Origin: UBA3792 sp045114775
Lineage (GTDB): Bacteria; Bacillota; Clostridia; Christensenellales; CAG-138
NCBI GenBank assembly: GCA_045114775.1
Contig: JBGULC010000012.1
Span: 1-64,000 of the forward strand
Direction of reading: 5' to 3'
DNA: 64,000 bases
The notes beneath the pieces were generated by a model, which saw nothing but the letters and a program-made list of their open reading frames with translations, did not search any database and had not been told where the DNA came from. How positions within the stretch are numbered: position 1 is the stretch's first letter; each line of letters opens with the position of its first letter. The position numbers and the translations under genes were made by a program. Shown here piece after piece: positions 42,990-51,786 of this stretch.

Positions 42990-44192
42990 TTACAGTGCGA
43001 TCGCGGCGGTATCTCTTGCGATCGCGAGTTCCTCGTCGGTCGGCAGCACGATGACCGTGACCTTGGAGCCGGGCTTAGAAAGCACGACCTCTCTGCCTCT
43101 CGGCGCGGTGCGGTTCAGTTCGAAATCAAAGTCGATCCCGAGGTAGTCCATGTTCTGCATGATCAGCTCGCGCGTCGCCGCGTCGTTCTCGCCGACGCCC
43201 GCCGTGAAGACGATGCAGTCCACGCCGTCCATCTCCGCGGAATAACCGCCGATCAGGCGCTTGACGCCCTGCGCAAACATGTCGAGCGCGAGCGCAGCGC
43301 GTTCGTTGCCTTCGTTCTTCGCCGCCCACAGATCGCGGAAGTCGCTGGACACGCCGGAAACGCCGAGCATGCCGCTCTTCTTGTTCATCATGGTATCGAC
43401 TTCCTTCGCCGTCGTGTTCATCGCCTTCATCAGGAACGGAACGATCGCCGGGTCGATGCTGCCGCAGCGCGTGCCCATCGGGAGCCCCTCGAGCGGCGTG
43501 AGGCCCATCGAGGTGTTGACGCACTTGCCGCCCTTCGAGCAGCTCACGGAGGAGCCGTTGCCGAGATGGCAGGTGATCACGCGGACATTCGGATCGCCCT
43601 CGCGGCCGAGGCGCTTGATCGCTTCGCCGGTGACGAACATGTGCGACGTGCCGTGGAAGCCGTAGCGGCGGACCTGATAGTTCTCATAGATCTCATACGG
43701 CAGGGCGTAGATGTAGTTTTTCGGCTCCATGCTCATGCCCCACGCGGTGTCGAACACGGCGACCATCGGGGTGTTCGGCATGACGGCGCGGCAGGCGTTG
43801 ATGCCCATGAGGTTCGCGGGGTTGTGCAGCGGCGCAAGGGGCGTGCACTCCTCGATCATCTTGATGACCTCATCGTCGATCAGCACGGACTTCGTGAACT
43901 TCGTGCCGCCGTGGACCACGCGGTGACCCACCGCCACGATGGACGCCATATCCTTGATGACGCCGATCTTCGGATCGACGAGCACGTCGAGCACCATCGC
44001 GATCGCTTCCTGATGCGTCGGCATTGCCGCGTTCTTTTCGAGCTTTTCGCCGTTCGTGGGCTTATAGGTCAGCTTGCCGTCGATGCCGATGCGCTCGCAA
44101 AGGCCCTTTGCGAGAACGCTCTCGGTGTCGATGTCGATGAGCTGATATTTGAGAGAAGAGCTGCCTGCGTTGATAACAAGAATGGATCTCAT
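42990..44192 (-). CDS. ackA: Acetate kinase
   Basis: Turns acetyl phosphate and ADP into acetate and ATP (400 aa), the main ATP-yielding step of acetate fermentation. VINAGSSSLKYQLID, HRVVHGGTKFTKS, FDTAWGMSM, HLGNGSSVSC and FTAGVGENDA are all conserved. ATG 44192 follows CGGAGGAACGGCA. Thirteen nt behind pta. Confidence 0.98.
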   Translation of the reverse strand: MRSILVINAGSSSLKYQLIDIDTESVLAKGLCERIGIDGKLTYKPTNGEKLEKNAAMPTHQEAIAMVLDVLVDPKIGVIKDMASIVAVGHRVVHGGTKFTKSVLIDDEVIKMIEECTPLAPLHNPANLMGINACRAVMPNTPMVAVFDTAWGMSMEPKNYIYALPYEIYENYQVRRYGFHGTSHMFVTGEAIKRLGREGDPNVRVITCHLGNGSSVSCSKGGKCVNTSMGLTPLEGLPMGTRCGSIDPAIVPFLMKAMNTTAKEVDTMMNKKSGMLGVSGVSSDFRDLWAAKNEGNERAALALDMFAQGVKRLIGGYSAEMDGVDCIVFTAGVGENDAATRELIMQNMDYLGIDFDFELNRTAPRGREVVLSKPGSKVTVIVLPTDEELAIARDTAAIAL

Positions 44193-44205
44193 TGCCGTTC
44201 CTCCG

Positions 44206-45204
44206 TTACATGTTCTGTGCCTGCACCGCCGTGATGGCTACGACGGAGACGATATCCTCGATGCTGCAGCCGCGGCTCAGGTCGTTGATCGGCGCTGCGA
44301 AGCCCTGGCAGATCGGGCCGATCGCTTCCGCGCCGGCGAGACGCTGTACGAGCTTGTAGCCGATGTTGCCGGCCTGCAGGTCCGGGAAGACGAGAACGTT
44401 CGCCTTGCCCGCGACGGGGCTGCCGGGGCTCTTGAGCTGGCCGACCTTCTCGACGAGCGCGGCGTCCGCCTGCAGTTCGCCGTCGACCATCAGCTCGGGT
44501 GCGCGCTCATGGACCATCTCGGTCGCGATGCGGACCTTATCGACGTTGTCGTGCTTGGCGCTGCCCTTCGTGGAGAACGACAGCATTGCGATGCGCGCGT
44601 CCATGCCGCAAAGCGCCTTTGCGCTCGCCGCGGACGAGATCGCGATCTCGGCAAGCTGTTCGGAGGTCGGGTCGATGTTGACCGCGCAGTCCGCGAAGAT
44701 CATCAGACCGTCGTCGCCGTAAGCCTTGTTCGGGATCTCCATGATGAAGAAGCTGGAGACCGTGTTGATGCCCGGCTTCATCTTGATGATCTGCAGGCCC
44801 GGACGGAGCGTGTTGCCCGTGGTGTTGATCGCGCCGGAAACAAAGCCGTCGCCCTTGCCGTCCTTGATCATCATCGCTGCGAAGAACAGCGGGTTCTTGA
44901 TCATATCTGCCGCCTTTTCGGGCGTAACGCCCTTCGCCTTTCGCATCTCATAGAAGCGGTCGACATAGAGCTGATAATCCGGATGCGTTTCGGGGTCGAT
45001 CGTGTCGATGCCTTCGAGCGAGACGTCGTACTTCTTCGCAACGGCCTCGATCTCTTCGCGCTTGCCGAACAGCGTGACCTTCGCGATCCCCTCCGCCGTG
45101 ATGCGGGCTGCCGCCTGCACGGTGCGTTCTTCGGTTCCTTCGGGCAGCAGAATGTGCTTGACATTCGCTTTTGCCTTTGCCTTGATCTGTTCCATCAACG
45201 ACAT
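44206..45204 (-). CDS. pta: Phosphate acetyltransferase
   Basis: Makes acetyl phosphate from acetyl-CoA (332 aa, short single-domain form). Typical strands are HILLPEGTEERTVQAAARI, GDGFVSGAINTTGNTLRPGLQII, and LSFSTKGSAKH, plus LSRGCSIEDIVSVVAITAVQAQ at the C-terminus. ATG 45204 is chosen for its TGGAGGATTTTGTT ribosome site; the much longer open frame upstream is antisense to tmcAL and is not a gene. Operon pta-ackA. Confidence 0.97.
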   Translation of the reverse strand: MSLMEQIKAKAKANVKHILLPEGTEERTVQAAARITAEGIAKVTLFGKREEIEAVAKKYDVSLEGIDTIDPETHPDYQLYVDRFYEMRKAKGVTPEKAADMIKNPLFFAAMMIKDGKGDGFVSGAINTTGNTLRPGLQIIKMKPGINTVSSFFIMEIPNKAYGDDGLMIFADCAVNIDPTSEQLAEIAISSAASAKALCGMDARIAMLSFSTKGSAKHDNVDKVRIATEMVHERAPELMVDGELQADAALVEKVGQLKSPGSPVAGKANVLVFPDLQAGNIGYKLVQRLAGAEAIGPICQGFAAPINDLSRGCSIEDIVSVVAITAVQAQNM

Positions 45205-45309
45205 AACAAAATCCTCCAAAATAGATTTACAATTTATTCTAACACATCTGCGCAAAAAATGATATACTTGATTTAGATATATTTTACATATTTGAAAGGG
45301 AGTGCTTTC

Positions 45310-46512
45310 ATGCGCGTCGTCGGCATCATCGCGGAGTACAATCCGCTGCACAACGGGCACATCTACCACATGGAGGAATCCTTGAAGCAATCCGGCTCCG
45401 AGTTCTGCGTCGTCGCCATGTCCGGCAACTTTGTGCAGCGCGGCGAGCCCGCCTGCACCGATAAGTTCACCCGCGCCGAGTGGGCGGTCATGGGCGGTGC
45501 GGACCTGATCGTCGAGATCCCGACGGTCTTTGCGGTCTCGAGCGCGGAGCGCTTTGCGGAAGGCGCGGTGAAAACGCTCGCCGCGACCGGCGTGGTCACC
45601 GATCTCGCGTTCGGCGTGGAGACCGAGGACGTCAACGCGCTCTACCATCTTGCGGACCTGTTGGATCGCGAGCCCGCGAACCTTCACATCTATCTGCTGC
45701 AGCACCTCAAGCAGGGCAAGTCCTTTCCCCGCGCGCAATACGATGCGCTCGCGGATCTCGGCGTGCCGGAAAACGAGCTGGAGATTTTGCAGCAGCCAAA
45801 CAACATTCTCGCCGTAGAATACCTGAAATCCATCCGACGCTACGCGCCGGAGATCCGTCCTCTGCCCATTCAGCGGATCGGCAACAAGTATAACAGCACG
45901 GTGCTGACCGGAAAGCTTTCGAGCGCGACGGCGATCCGCGAGGCGCTGCTTTCCGGCGACGAATCGGTCTACGACACGATGCCGATGAGCGTTGCGGCCG
46001 CGATGCGCTTCGACAGCCAGTTCCCCGTCACCTTCGACCGGTTTGGTTCGATGCTTCTCTATCGTCTGCGCTCCATGACGATCGAGGAGCTCGCCTCGCT
46101 GCCTGACGTCAGCGAGGGCTTCGAGCAGGTCCTGTACCGCGCCGTGCGGCAGGCGACCGACCTTCCCTCCCTGTTTGAGCTGATCAAGAGCAAGCGCTAT
46201 ACGCTCGCGCGGTGCAAGCGCATCCTCGTTTCGGCGCTGCTGCACATTCCGAGCGGCATGACCGACGCGCTCGGGCAGAGCTTTGACGACTTGTATCTGC
46301 ACGTACTCGGCCTGAAACGCATCGGCCGCGGACTTTTGGCCGCAATGGCGAGCCGCTCGAAATCCCCCGTGATCCTGCGGCATTCCGACCTTTCAAACTG
46401 CTCGGACACGGCCCGCGCCTCCCTTGCGATCGACGCGCTTTCCACCGACCTTTTCGCCTACGCGCTCGGCCGCGACCTGCACCGCGATTCGCAAAGCGCG
46501 ATCACGGTATAG
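45310..46512 (+). CDS. tmcAL: tRNA(Met) cytidine acetate ligase (YlbM)
   Basis: Uses ATP and free acetate to acetylate the wobble cytidine of elongator tRNA-Met (400 aa). The nucleotidyltransferase-like start VVGIIAEYNPLHNGHIYHMEE and AMSGNFVQRGEPAC hold the ATP site; GNKYNSTVLTGKLSSATAIR is also family-specific. The start is ATG 45310, with AAGGGAG upstream; the ORF's earlier methionine lies before the ribosome site. Divergent from pta-ackA, which makes its substrate acetate. Confidence 0.93.
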   Translation: MRVVGIIAEYNPLHNGHIYHMEESLKQSGSEFCVVAMSGNFVQRGEPACTDKFTRAEWAVMGGADLIVEIPTVFAVSSAERFAEGAVKTLAATGVVTDLAFGVETEDVNALYHLADLLDREPANLHIYLLQHLKQGKSFPRAQYDALADLGVPENELEILQQPNNILAVEYLKSIRRYAPEIRPLPIQRIGNKYNSTVLTGKLSSATAIREALLSGDESVYDTMPMSVAAAMRFDSQFPVTFDRFGSMLLYRLRSMTIEELASLPDVSEGFEQVLYRAVRQATDLPSLFELIKSKRYTLARCKRILVSALLHIPSGMTDALGQSFDDLYLHVLGLKRIGRGLLAAMASRSKSPVILRHSDLSNCSDTARASLAIDALSTDLFAYALGRDLHRDSQSAITV

Positions 46513-46549
46513 CGCTTCGCCGGAACGAAGCTTCGGCGTCTTTCTGAAC

Positions 46550-46583
46550 ACAAAATGCTCCGGAGGTACTCCCCCGGAGCATT
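46550..46583 (-). terminator. Terminator of the clostripain gene
   Basis: 10-bp stem AATGCTCCGG/CCGGAGCATT, then TTTGTGTT on the minus strand. It is the only clear hairpin between the convergent tmcAL and clostripain genes; a weaker CGCCG/CGGCG hairpin near 46519-46538 may serve tmcAL. Confidence 0.75.
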
Positions 46584-46596
46584 GTCAGCTTTGGAA

Positions 46597-49371
46597 TTAT
46601 TCGAACGTAATCGCTTCCGTCCAGAACTCGTTGCCGTAGATATCGGTCAGGCAATAGGTCACGTCGCATTCGAGATCGCCGAGCTCCATGTAGCCGACCG
46701 TCAGCTTCGTTCCGACTGTGATCTGCTTGCCGTACTTGTAGCTGGCCTGATAGGAGCCGTCCTCGCCGTAGCAATCGAAGAGAATGTCGATCTTGTCGCC
46801 CTGCTTGAGCTGGATGAAGCCCTTTGCAAGCGTCGGGACCTCGGATTCGTCGTAGACCGGCTGTACGCCCGCGACGTAACCGTCCTCATGCGCCTTGACC
46901 TCGTTGTCGAACACGATGAACATATAATAGGGCTGATCGTTCAGCAGGATCGGAACATAGCCGATCTCCGCCCAGTTCTTGCCGTCCTCGACCGCCTGCA
47001 TGAAGTAATACGCAACAGGCTGTCCGTTCAGGGTCATCCAGGTGTTGTCGAACTTGATCCTGAGGTCCCCGTCCGCGTTGCGCATACCGTCGCCCACCGC
47101 GTCATGAATATCCGCATTGTCCATGCCGAGGTCGACGTAGTGATCGCCTTCCTTTGCGAAGACGTTGATCTGGACCGATTTGACCAGCGCCCACTTCTCC
47201 TCGCTGAGCTCGAGCACATACTCGTCGTCCTTCTCTGTAAGCTCCATGTCCGCGACGGTCAGGCTGTTTTCGTCGTAATAGTCCTTATTCGCAAGCGCGC
47301 GGCCGGAATCGAACCAGCTCATATCTCCGCCGCCGAGAATGCCGCCGAGCAGATCCGTGACGCTCGACGAGGACGAACTGCCGAACAGCGAGGACGAGCC
47401 GCCGCCGAGCAGCGATCCCACCGTATCGGTCGAGCCGCTGCCGCCGAGATAACTGCCTAAAAGCGTGGAAAGCATGTCGCCCGAGGACGACAGCGAGGAT
47501 GCGCCTTCATATCCGCCGAACAGGGATCCGAACGGGGAGCTTGTCGTGCCGCCGGTCGCGATCTGTCCGCCCGCCGCAAGGCTTGCAAAGCTCTTGATGC
47601 AGCGCGAATACTCGTCGGAAACGCCGATGCTGTCGTAAAGGCTCACGGCGCTGTTCATGCTCTTGAAGCTCGAATACGGGAAGTAGATCGAAACGCCGTT
47701 CGAGTTCTTCATGGAGACCGACGTGCGGTTGTACTTGACGCAGCCCTTCAGCGCTTTCACGAGCGCGTTTGCCTTCGATCCGCCGATGCGGCTTGCAAAG
47801 TCGATCACGTCGATGTGGTTGACCTTCGAGGAAACGCCGAACTCGCGCGCGTCGGCGCGGGCGTCCGCAACGGCTTTATACTCTTTTTCGTCGAGCATAT
47901 CGCCGATCTCTGCAGAGAACGCCGCGAATGTATCCGGGACCGTCCCCGCAAACTCCGCAAGATCGACGATCGAGAGCGTCGTGTTGCAGCCCGGATAGTT
48001 CTTCTTGCTGACGTCGGTAAAGTCGTCGATCAGCGTTTTAGAAAGCTCCACCGTTCCGATGGAGGTATTCTTCGAAAGCTTGCTGAGCCAGTTCGTATAG
48101 TACCAGCCGGTGCCGGGCTCCGCCTCCTCCGAGGCGATCAGATAGTCCGCGTAGGGCTCGGTGACGAGCGCCGTCTCGAACGTCGCCATGAGGCACGCGT
48201 CGAAGCCGATGAAGTCAAACTTGACGCCGGCCTTCTTCAAAGCGGAATAGATTTTGTCGAGCGTCATCGTGCCGCTCGCCTTCTGGTCGTAGCCGTAGCC
48301 CGTGATCGCGCCGCCGCCGTGATCCCACAGGATCAGCATGTAGCGGTTGGCTTCATAATGATCCGCGCAGAACCGAATGAAATCGACGAGCGTGTTCGGG
48401 TCGACCATGCTCTTCGCGCCGACGTTCTTATCGAGGATCTGCAGGCCCTTGCTTGTCACGCGATAGCGCTGGTTCGTCTTGTTCGAAATGACTGTATTGT
48501 TCCACTTCTTCGCGCCGCCCGTCTCGACGATGATGTTGACCTTGTCGTCGTCCAGGTCGGCGTGCAGCATCTCGTTGAGGTCCGCCGTCGCCATGCCGTG
48601 CTCGCTCTCAAGGTCGCTGCCGCAGATATAGACCATGACGGTGACCTTGTCGTTTCCCTTGCCGCGCAGCTTCGTATATTTGCCGCGCGCCTTGTTGGAG
48701 ACTTCGCTGCTGACGGCGCTGCTGGACGTGCTGGCCGAAACGGCCGCCGGCGCGTTGCTGTCCGTCTCGTCGAAGGGGTTGTAATCGTTGATATCCGCAA
48801 CGGAATAGATCCCGTCAACCGCAACGGCCGACTCCTGAACGGGCTCCGCAGCGGTCTGCGGCTTCGGCGTCGCGACCGCGTCGTTATTCCCGCCGTTGTA
48901 CAGACCGTCCTGATATCCGGTGTAATCCTGCCCCGACATTCCGCAGCCGCCGTCCTTCAGGAAGACGCACTTGATCAGCATAAAGATCGCGACCGCAGCG
49001 AGGATCAGGATCAGGATCTTGCCGAACTTGCCGCCGAGCAGCCCGCGGGACCCGCCGGTCGTTCCGGCGCTCTGGTTCGTCGTGTTCTGCGTGAAGAGCG
49101 GATTGCTGTTTGAGGAATTCGCGCTGTTCTGCGTGTTCTGGCTCTGCGAATTCTGATTCTGCTGTCCGCCTCCGAACATGGAGAAGATGCTGCTTCCCTG
49201 CCCGCTGCCGCCGGAAGGCTTCTGCGTGCCGAACTGCGATTTTCTGCCCTGATATCCGTCCTTCCTGCCGACGGGACCGTTCGTTTGCACCGGATTGTCG
49301 TCACGGCGCTTCAGGCTTGCGGTTCCGGACAGGATCTTTTTTCTGCGTTTGTTGTCCGAATTGTTTTCCAT
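46597..49371 (-). CDS. Membrane-anchored clostripain-family (C11) cysteine peptidase
   Basis: Large surface peptidase (924 aa). A cytoplasmic N-terminus of about 115 residues, basic then Q/N/S/G-rich, leads into a membrane helix at about 117-137. The C11 domain starts near 240 (VTVMVYICGSDLESEHG) with catalytic H351 (LILWDHGGG) and C393 (IGFDACLMATFE), giving Arg/Lys-type specificity in characterised relatives. A Ser/Gly-rich linker with LLGGG repeats lies at about 620-690, then an unrecognised beta-rich C-terminal domain. ATG 49371 follows AAGGGAGGA. Monocistronic. Confidence 0.92.
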   Translation of the reverse strand: MENNSDNKRRKKILSGTASLKRRDDNPVQTNGPVGRKDGYQGRKSQFGTQKPSGGSGQGSSIFSMFGGGQQNQNSQSQNTQNSANSSNSNPLFTQNTTNQSAGTTGGSRGLLGGKFGKILILILAAVAIFMLIKCVFLKDGGCGMSGQDYTGYQDGLYNGGNNDAVATPKPQTAAEPVQESAVAVDGIYSVADINDYNPFDETDSNAPAAVSASTSSSAVSSEVSNKARGKYTKLRGKGNDKVTVMVYICGSDLESEHGMATADLNEMLHADLDDDKVNIIVETGGAKKWNNTVISNKTNQRYRVTSKGLQILDKNVGAKSMVDPNTLVDFIRFCADHYEANRYMLILWDHGGGAITGYGYDQKASGTMTLDKIYSALKKAGVKFDFIGFDACLMATFETALVTEPYADYLIASEEAEPGTGWYYTNWLSKLSKNTSIGTVELSKTLIDDFTDVSKKNYPGCNTTLSIVDLAEFAGTVPDTFAAFSAEIGDMLDEKEYKAVADARADAREFGVSSKVNHIDVIDFASRIGGSKANALVKALKGCVKYNRTSVSMKNSNGVSIYFPYSSFKSMNSAVSLYDSIGVSDEYSRCIKSFASLAAGGQIATGGTTSSPFGSLFGGYEGASSLSSSGDMLSTLLGSYLGGSGSTDTVGSLLGGGSSSLFGSSSSSSVTDLLGGILGGGDMSWFDSGRALANKDYYDENSLTVADMELTEKDDEYVLELSEEKWALVKSVQINVFAKEGDHYVDLGMDNADIHDAVGDGMRNADGDLRIKFDNTWMTLNGQPVAYYFMQAVEDGKNWAEIGYVPILLNDQPYYMFIVFDNEVKAHEDGYVAGVQPVYDESEVPTLAKGFIQLKQGDKIDILFDCYGEDGSYQASYKYGKQITVGTKLTVGYMELGDLECDVTYCLTDIYGNEFWTEAITFE

Positions 49372-49471
49372 ACTTGAATCCTCCCTTTGGGTACATTCAT
49401 TTGCAGTTTATATGATATCATTTTTTCCGCGGAATGAAAAGTATTTTTTGCGAATTCTGCCGGCAAGGCGC

Positions 49472-49498
49472 AAAAAAGCCCGGGAATCACTCCCAGGC
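49472..49498 (-). terminator. Terminator of the zinc-ribbon membrane gene
   Basis: GCCTGGGA/TCCCGGGC stem with one wobble pair and TTTTTTG on the minus strand. Confidence 0.8.
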
Positions 49499-49514
49499 CT
49501 GCGGAAACTGTTCA

Positions 49515-49955
49515 TTAAGTACCGGAAGAAGCCGTCTGCCCCGCATTCTGCGGTTGTGTATTTGCGCGATGGCGCATGATCGCGCGGCAGTTCGGGCACA
49601 CCACATACCCGTCCGGGAACCACGGTCTTGTACCGTCAATTCCCCTGCGATCATATTCGAGCAGGCCGTGGCACCGGTTGCAATTCACGCTGAAAAGCGG
49701 GTTTCTCGGATCATTGAGACGTTCCGTTCGCCATGCTTCGTAGTCCACGCTCTGCATTCTGCGATACTCTTTCGTATTCGCCGATTTTTTGGAGATCCAG
49801 ATAAACAGCAGAACAAGGCCGGGCACAAGGCAGAAGCCGGGCATGATGATCCCCGGATAGATCGTCTCGCGATCAAGCTCCCAATCGCTGAGCGAAAAAA
49901 CCAGTAAAGCGATCAGCGCAGCCACGCAGAACAGAACAATGGCGATGACAAGCAT
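49515..49955 (-). CDS. Two-helix membrane protein with C-terminal zinc ribbon
   Basis: Protein of 146 aa in the open frame, not recognised. Two hydrophobic helices (about 2-20 and 33-54), a short polar link, then a zinc ribbon with CNRC near residue 92 and CPNC near 120. No ribosome site precedes ATG 49955. In the same frame, a well-placed start exists at 50003 but is cut off from this ORF by a TAG (49983-49985). The true product may therefore be a 162-residue protein disrupted by a nonsense codon, or translation may restart at 49955. Confidence 0.6.
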   Translation of the reverse strand: MLVIAIVLFCVAALIALLVFSLSDWELDRETIYPGIIMPGFCLVPGLVLLFIWISKKSANTKEYRRMQSVDYEAWRTERLNDPRNPLFSVNCNRCHGLLEYDRRGIDGTRPWFPDGYVVCPNCRAIMRHRANTQPQNAGQTASSGT

Positions 49956-49982
49956 CGTTTTTGCGATGGGTTTCGGATAAAC

Positions 49983-50003
49983 CTATCCGTTCAGGTATTT
50001 CAT
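49983..50003 (-). other. Six-codon upstream ORF in frame with the zinc-ribbon gene
   Basis: ATG at 50003 with an excellent GAGGGGG ribosome site 8 nt upstream, reading MKYLNG then TAG; nine in-frame codons later comes the 49955 ATG. A 6-bp hairpin CGGATA-GGTT-TATCCG covers the stop codon. Confidence 0.7.
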
Positions 50004-50043
50004 TTCAGCAGCCCCCTCGTGATGTGTATTCGTGTTTTAATAT

Positions 50044-50072
50044 ACTATACTTGCGTGAAAGAAAAAGCGTAA
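50044..50072 (-). promoter_or_regulatory. Promoter of the zinc-ribbon membrane gene
   Basis: TTACGC-N17-TATAGT on the minus strand; a second -10-like TATATT lies just downstream. Confidence 0.45.
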
Positions 50073-50096
50073 TTTGCAGATTCTGCCATATAGGCA

Positions 50097-50130
50097 CAAA
50101 AAACGCCCGAAGGGAATCTCCCTCCGGGCG
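50097..50130 (-). terminator. Terminator of gap
   Basis: 12-bp stem with one wobble around a GAT loop (50104-50130) and TTTTTTG on the minus strand. Confidence 0.92.
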
Positions 50131-50140
50131 CTGAAGCTGC

Positions 50141-51208
50141 TTACTGGAGCTCTGCGAAGTACTTGATGGTGCGGACCATCTGCGAGGTATAAGAGTTCTC
50201 GTTGTCGTACCAGGACACGACCTGCACCTGATAGGTGTCGTCGTCGATCTTCTGGACCATGGTCTGGTTCGCATCGAACAGCGAGCCGTAGGTCATGCCG
50301 ATGATGTCGGAGGAAACGAGCTTCTCGGTGGTGTAACCGAAGGATTCGCTCGCCTGCGCCTTCATCGCCGCGTTGACCGCTTCCTTGGTGACGTCCTTGC
50401 CCTTGACGACCGCAACAAGGATCGTGGTGGAGCCGGTCGCGACCGGGACGCGCTGTGCGGAGCCGATCAGCTTGCCGTTGAGCTCCGGAATGACGAGGCC
50501 GATCGCCTTCGCTGCGCCGGTGCTGTTCGGAACGATGTTCGCCGCGCCCGCGCGCGCACGCTGCAGGTCGCCCTTACGATGCGGACCGTCGAGGATCATC
50601 TGGTCGCCGGTGTACGCATGGACCGTGGTCATGATGCCCGCCTGGATCGGGAAGTTGTCGTTCAACGCCTTGGTCATCGGCGCGAGGCAGTTCGTGGTGC
50701 AGCTTGCCGCGGAGATGATCTTGTCTTCCTTGGTCAGGATGTTGTTGTTGACGTTATAGACGATGGTGGGCAGATCGTTGCCTGCCGGCGCGGAAATGAC
50801 GACCTTCTTTGCGCCTGCGTCGATGTGCGCCTGCGCCTTTGCTTTGCTGGTGTAGAAGCCGGTGCACTCGAGCACGACGTCGACATGCAGCTTCTTCCAG
50901 GGCAGGTTCTGTGCCTTCGGCTCTGCATAAATGGTGATCTCTTTGCCGTCCACGGTGATGGAGCCGGGGACCTTCACGGTCTTGCCGTCTTCTTCAAATT
51001 CCGGTTCCTTGGACGTAACGGTGTGCTTGTTCTCGCCGATCACGCCGCAGTAACCCTTCTGCGCGGTGTCGTACTTCAGAAGATGCGCGAGCATCGCCGG
51101 GCTGGTCAGATCGTTGATCGCAACGATCTTGTAGCCCTTTGCGCCGAACATCTGACGGAACGCAAGACGACCGATGCGGCCGAAACCGTTGATTGCAACT
51201 CTTACCAT
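50141..51208 (-). CDS. gap: Glyceraldehyde-3-phosphate dehydrogenase
   Basis: Glycolytic enzyme (355 aa, slightly longer than the usual 335). NAD site VAINGFGRIGRLAFRQM, catalytic cysteine in AASCTTNCLAP, and the substrate region NIVPNSTGAAKAIG; WYDNENSYTSQMVRTI near the end is conserved. The extra length comes from a loop around GVIGENKHTVTSKEPEF. ATG 51208 follows GGAGGTATATATTC. Monocistronic. Confidence 0.98.
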   Translation of the reverse strand: MVRVAINGFGRIGRLAFRQMFGAKGYKIVAINDLTSPAMLAHLLKYDTAQKGYCGVIGENKHTVTSKEPEFEEDGKTVKVPGSITVDGKEITIYAEPKAQNLPWKKLHVDVVLECTGFYTSKAKAQAHIDAGAKKVVISAPAGNDLPTIVYNVNNNILTKEDKIISAASCTTNCLAPMTKALNDNFPIQAGIMTTVHAYTGDQMILDGPHRKGDLQRARAGAANIVPNSTGAAKAIGLVIPELNGKLIGSAQRVPVATGSTTILVAVVKGKDVTKEAVNAAMKAQASESFGYTTEKLVSSDIIGMTYGSLFDANQTMVQKIDDDTYQVQVVSWYDNENSYTSQMVRTIKYFAELQ

Positions 51209-51245
51209 GAATATATACCTCCATAGAATATATTTTTCCTTTGTT

Positions 51246-51274
51246 ATCGTACATCAAACGAGCGGAAAAAGCAA
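51246..51274 (-). promoter_or_regulatory. Promoter of gap
   Basis: TTGCTT-N17-TACGAT on the minus strand. Confidence 0.55.
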
Positions 51275-51359
51275 GTATTTCGGGTAAGATTTTCGTAAAA
51301 CCTTTTCTCTTCCGGAAGATCGGGGCCTCCCGAACGAATCGGCGCGGAAGCGCCCGCGA

Positions 51360-51749
51360 TCAATAAAAGAAATCTGTTTCGTTATCTTCCGTGACCGTAA
51401 ATGTGTAGTGATACCGGTAAATATAGTTATCGCCCGATTCTTCGAAGGTATAGGCGGAGACATAGTGATACTCGCCGTTTACCGAGAAGATCGCATCCAT
51501 TGTTGTGTCTGCCGGCATCGTCGCGCTTCCGTAGACCGTGACCGACGTTCCCACAGCAACGGATTTGGACTGTCCCTTGGCGCCGCCCTTGGAGAACGCG
51601 CAGTTTGTACTGCAGCTGGCGGTATACATCACCGGCTCCTCTGTCGGCGCAAATCGATTGAACTCATCCGGAAGCGGTGTAATCTCATGCGTGTCGTCCG
51701 ATCCGTATTCCATCGGTCTTTGATTAAGTTCGTAGATACTCTTTCTCAC
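51360..51749 (-). CDS. LPDEFNR-family paralog C, lacks membrane helix and stalk
   Basis: Protein of 129 aa, not recognised. Residues 1-38 are the shared family head (MRKSIYELNQ, then LPDEFNRFAP at 26-35), aligning without gaps to paralogs A and B. Residues 41-129 match the C-terminal domain of paralog B (aligned starts MYTASCSTNCAFSKGG and KYSVTCKYCTFSGGG). Everything between, including the membrane helix and stalk, is missing, so it looks like an internal deletion of a B-type gene and should be cytoplasmic unless exported some other way. GTG start, 37 nt behind paralog B. Confidence 0.75.
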   Translation of the reverse strand: MRKSIYELNQRPMEYGSDDTHEITPLPDEFNRFAPTEEPVMYTASCSTNCAFSKGGAKGQSKSVAVGTSVTVYGSATMPADTTMDAIFSVNGEYHYVSAYTFEESGDNYIYRYHYTFTVTEDNETDFFY

Positions 51750-51786
51750 GATGCACCCGTTCTTCCCTTGCTGCCCGTGTATGCTT

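Noticed and set aside
45205..46383. Upstream extension of the pta open frame (725 codons in all)
   Set aside because: It is antisense to tmcAL and has no family similarity; pta has its own ribosome site and conserved N-terminus at 45204.
51275..51359. Terminator for the LPDEFNR cluster after paralog C
   Set aside because: Only a short GGCGC/GCGCC stem and a CTTCCGGAAG palindrome are present, neither followed by a T-tract on the minus strand.
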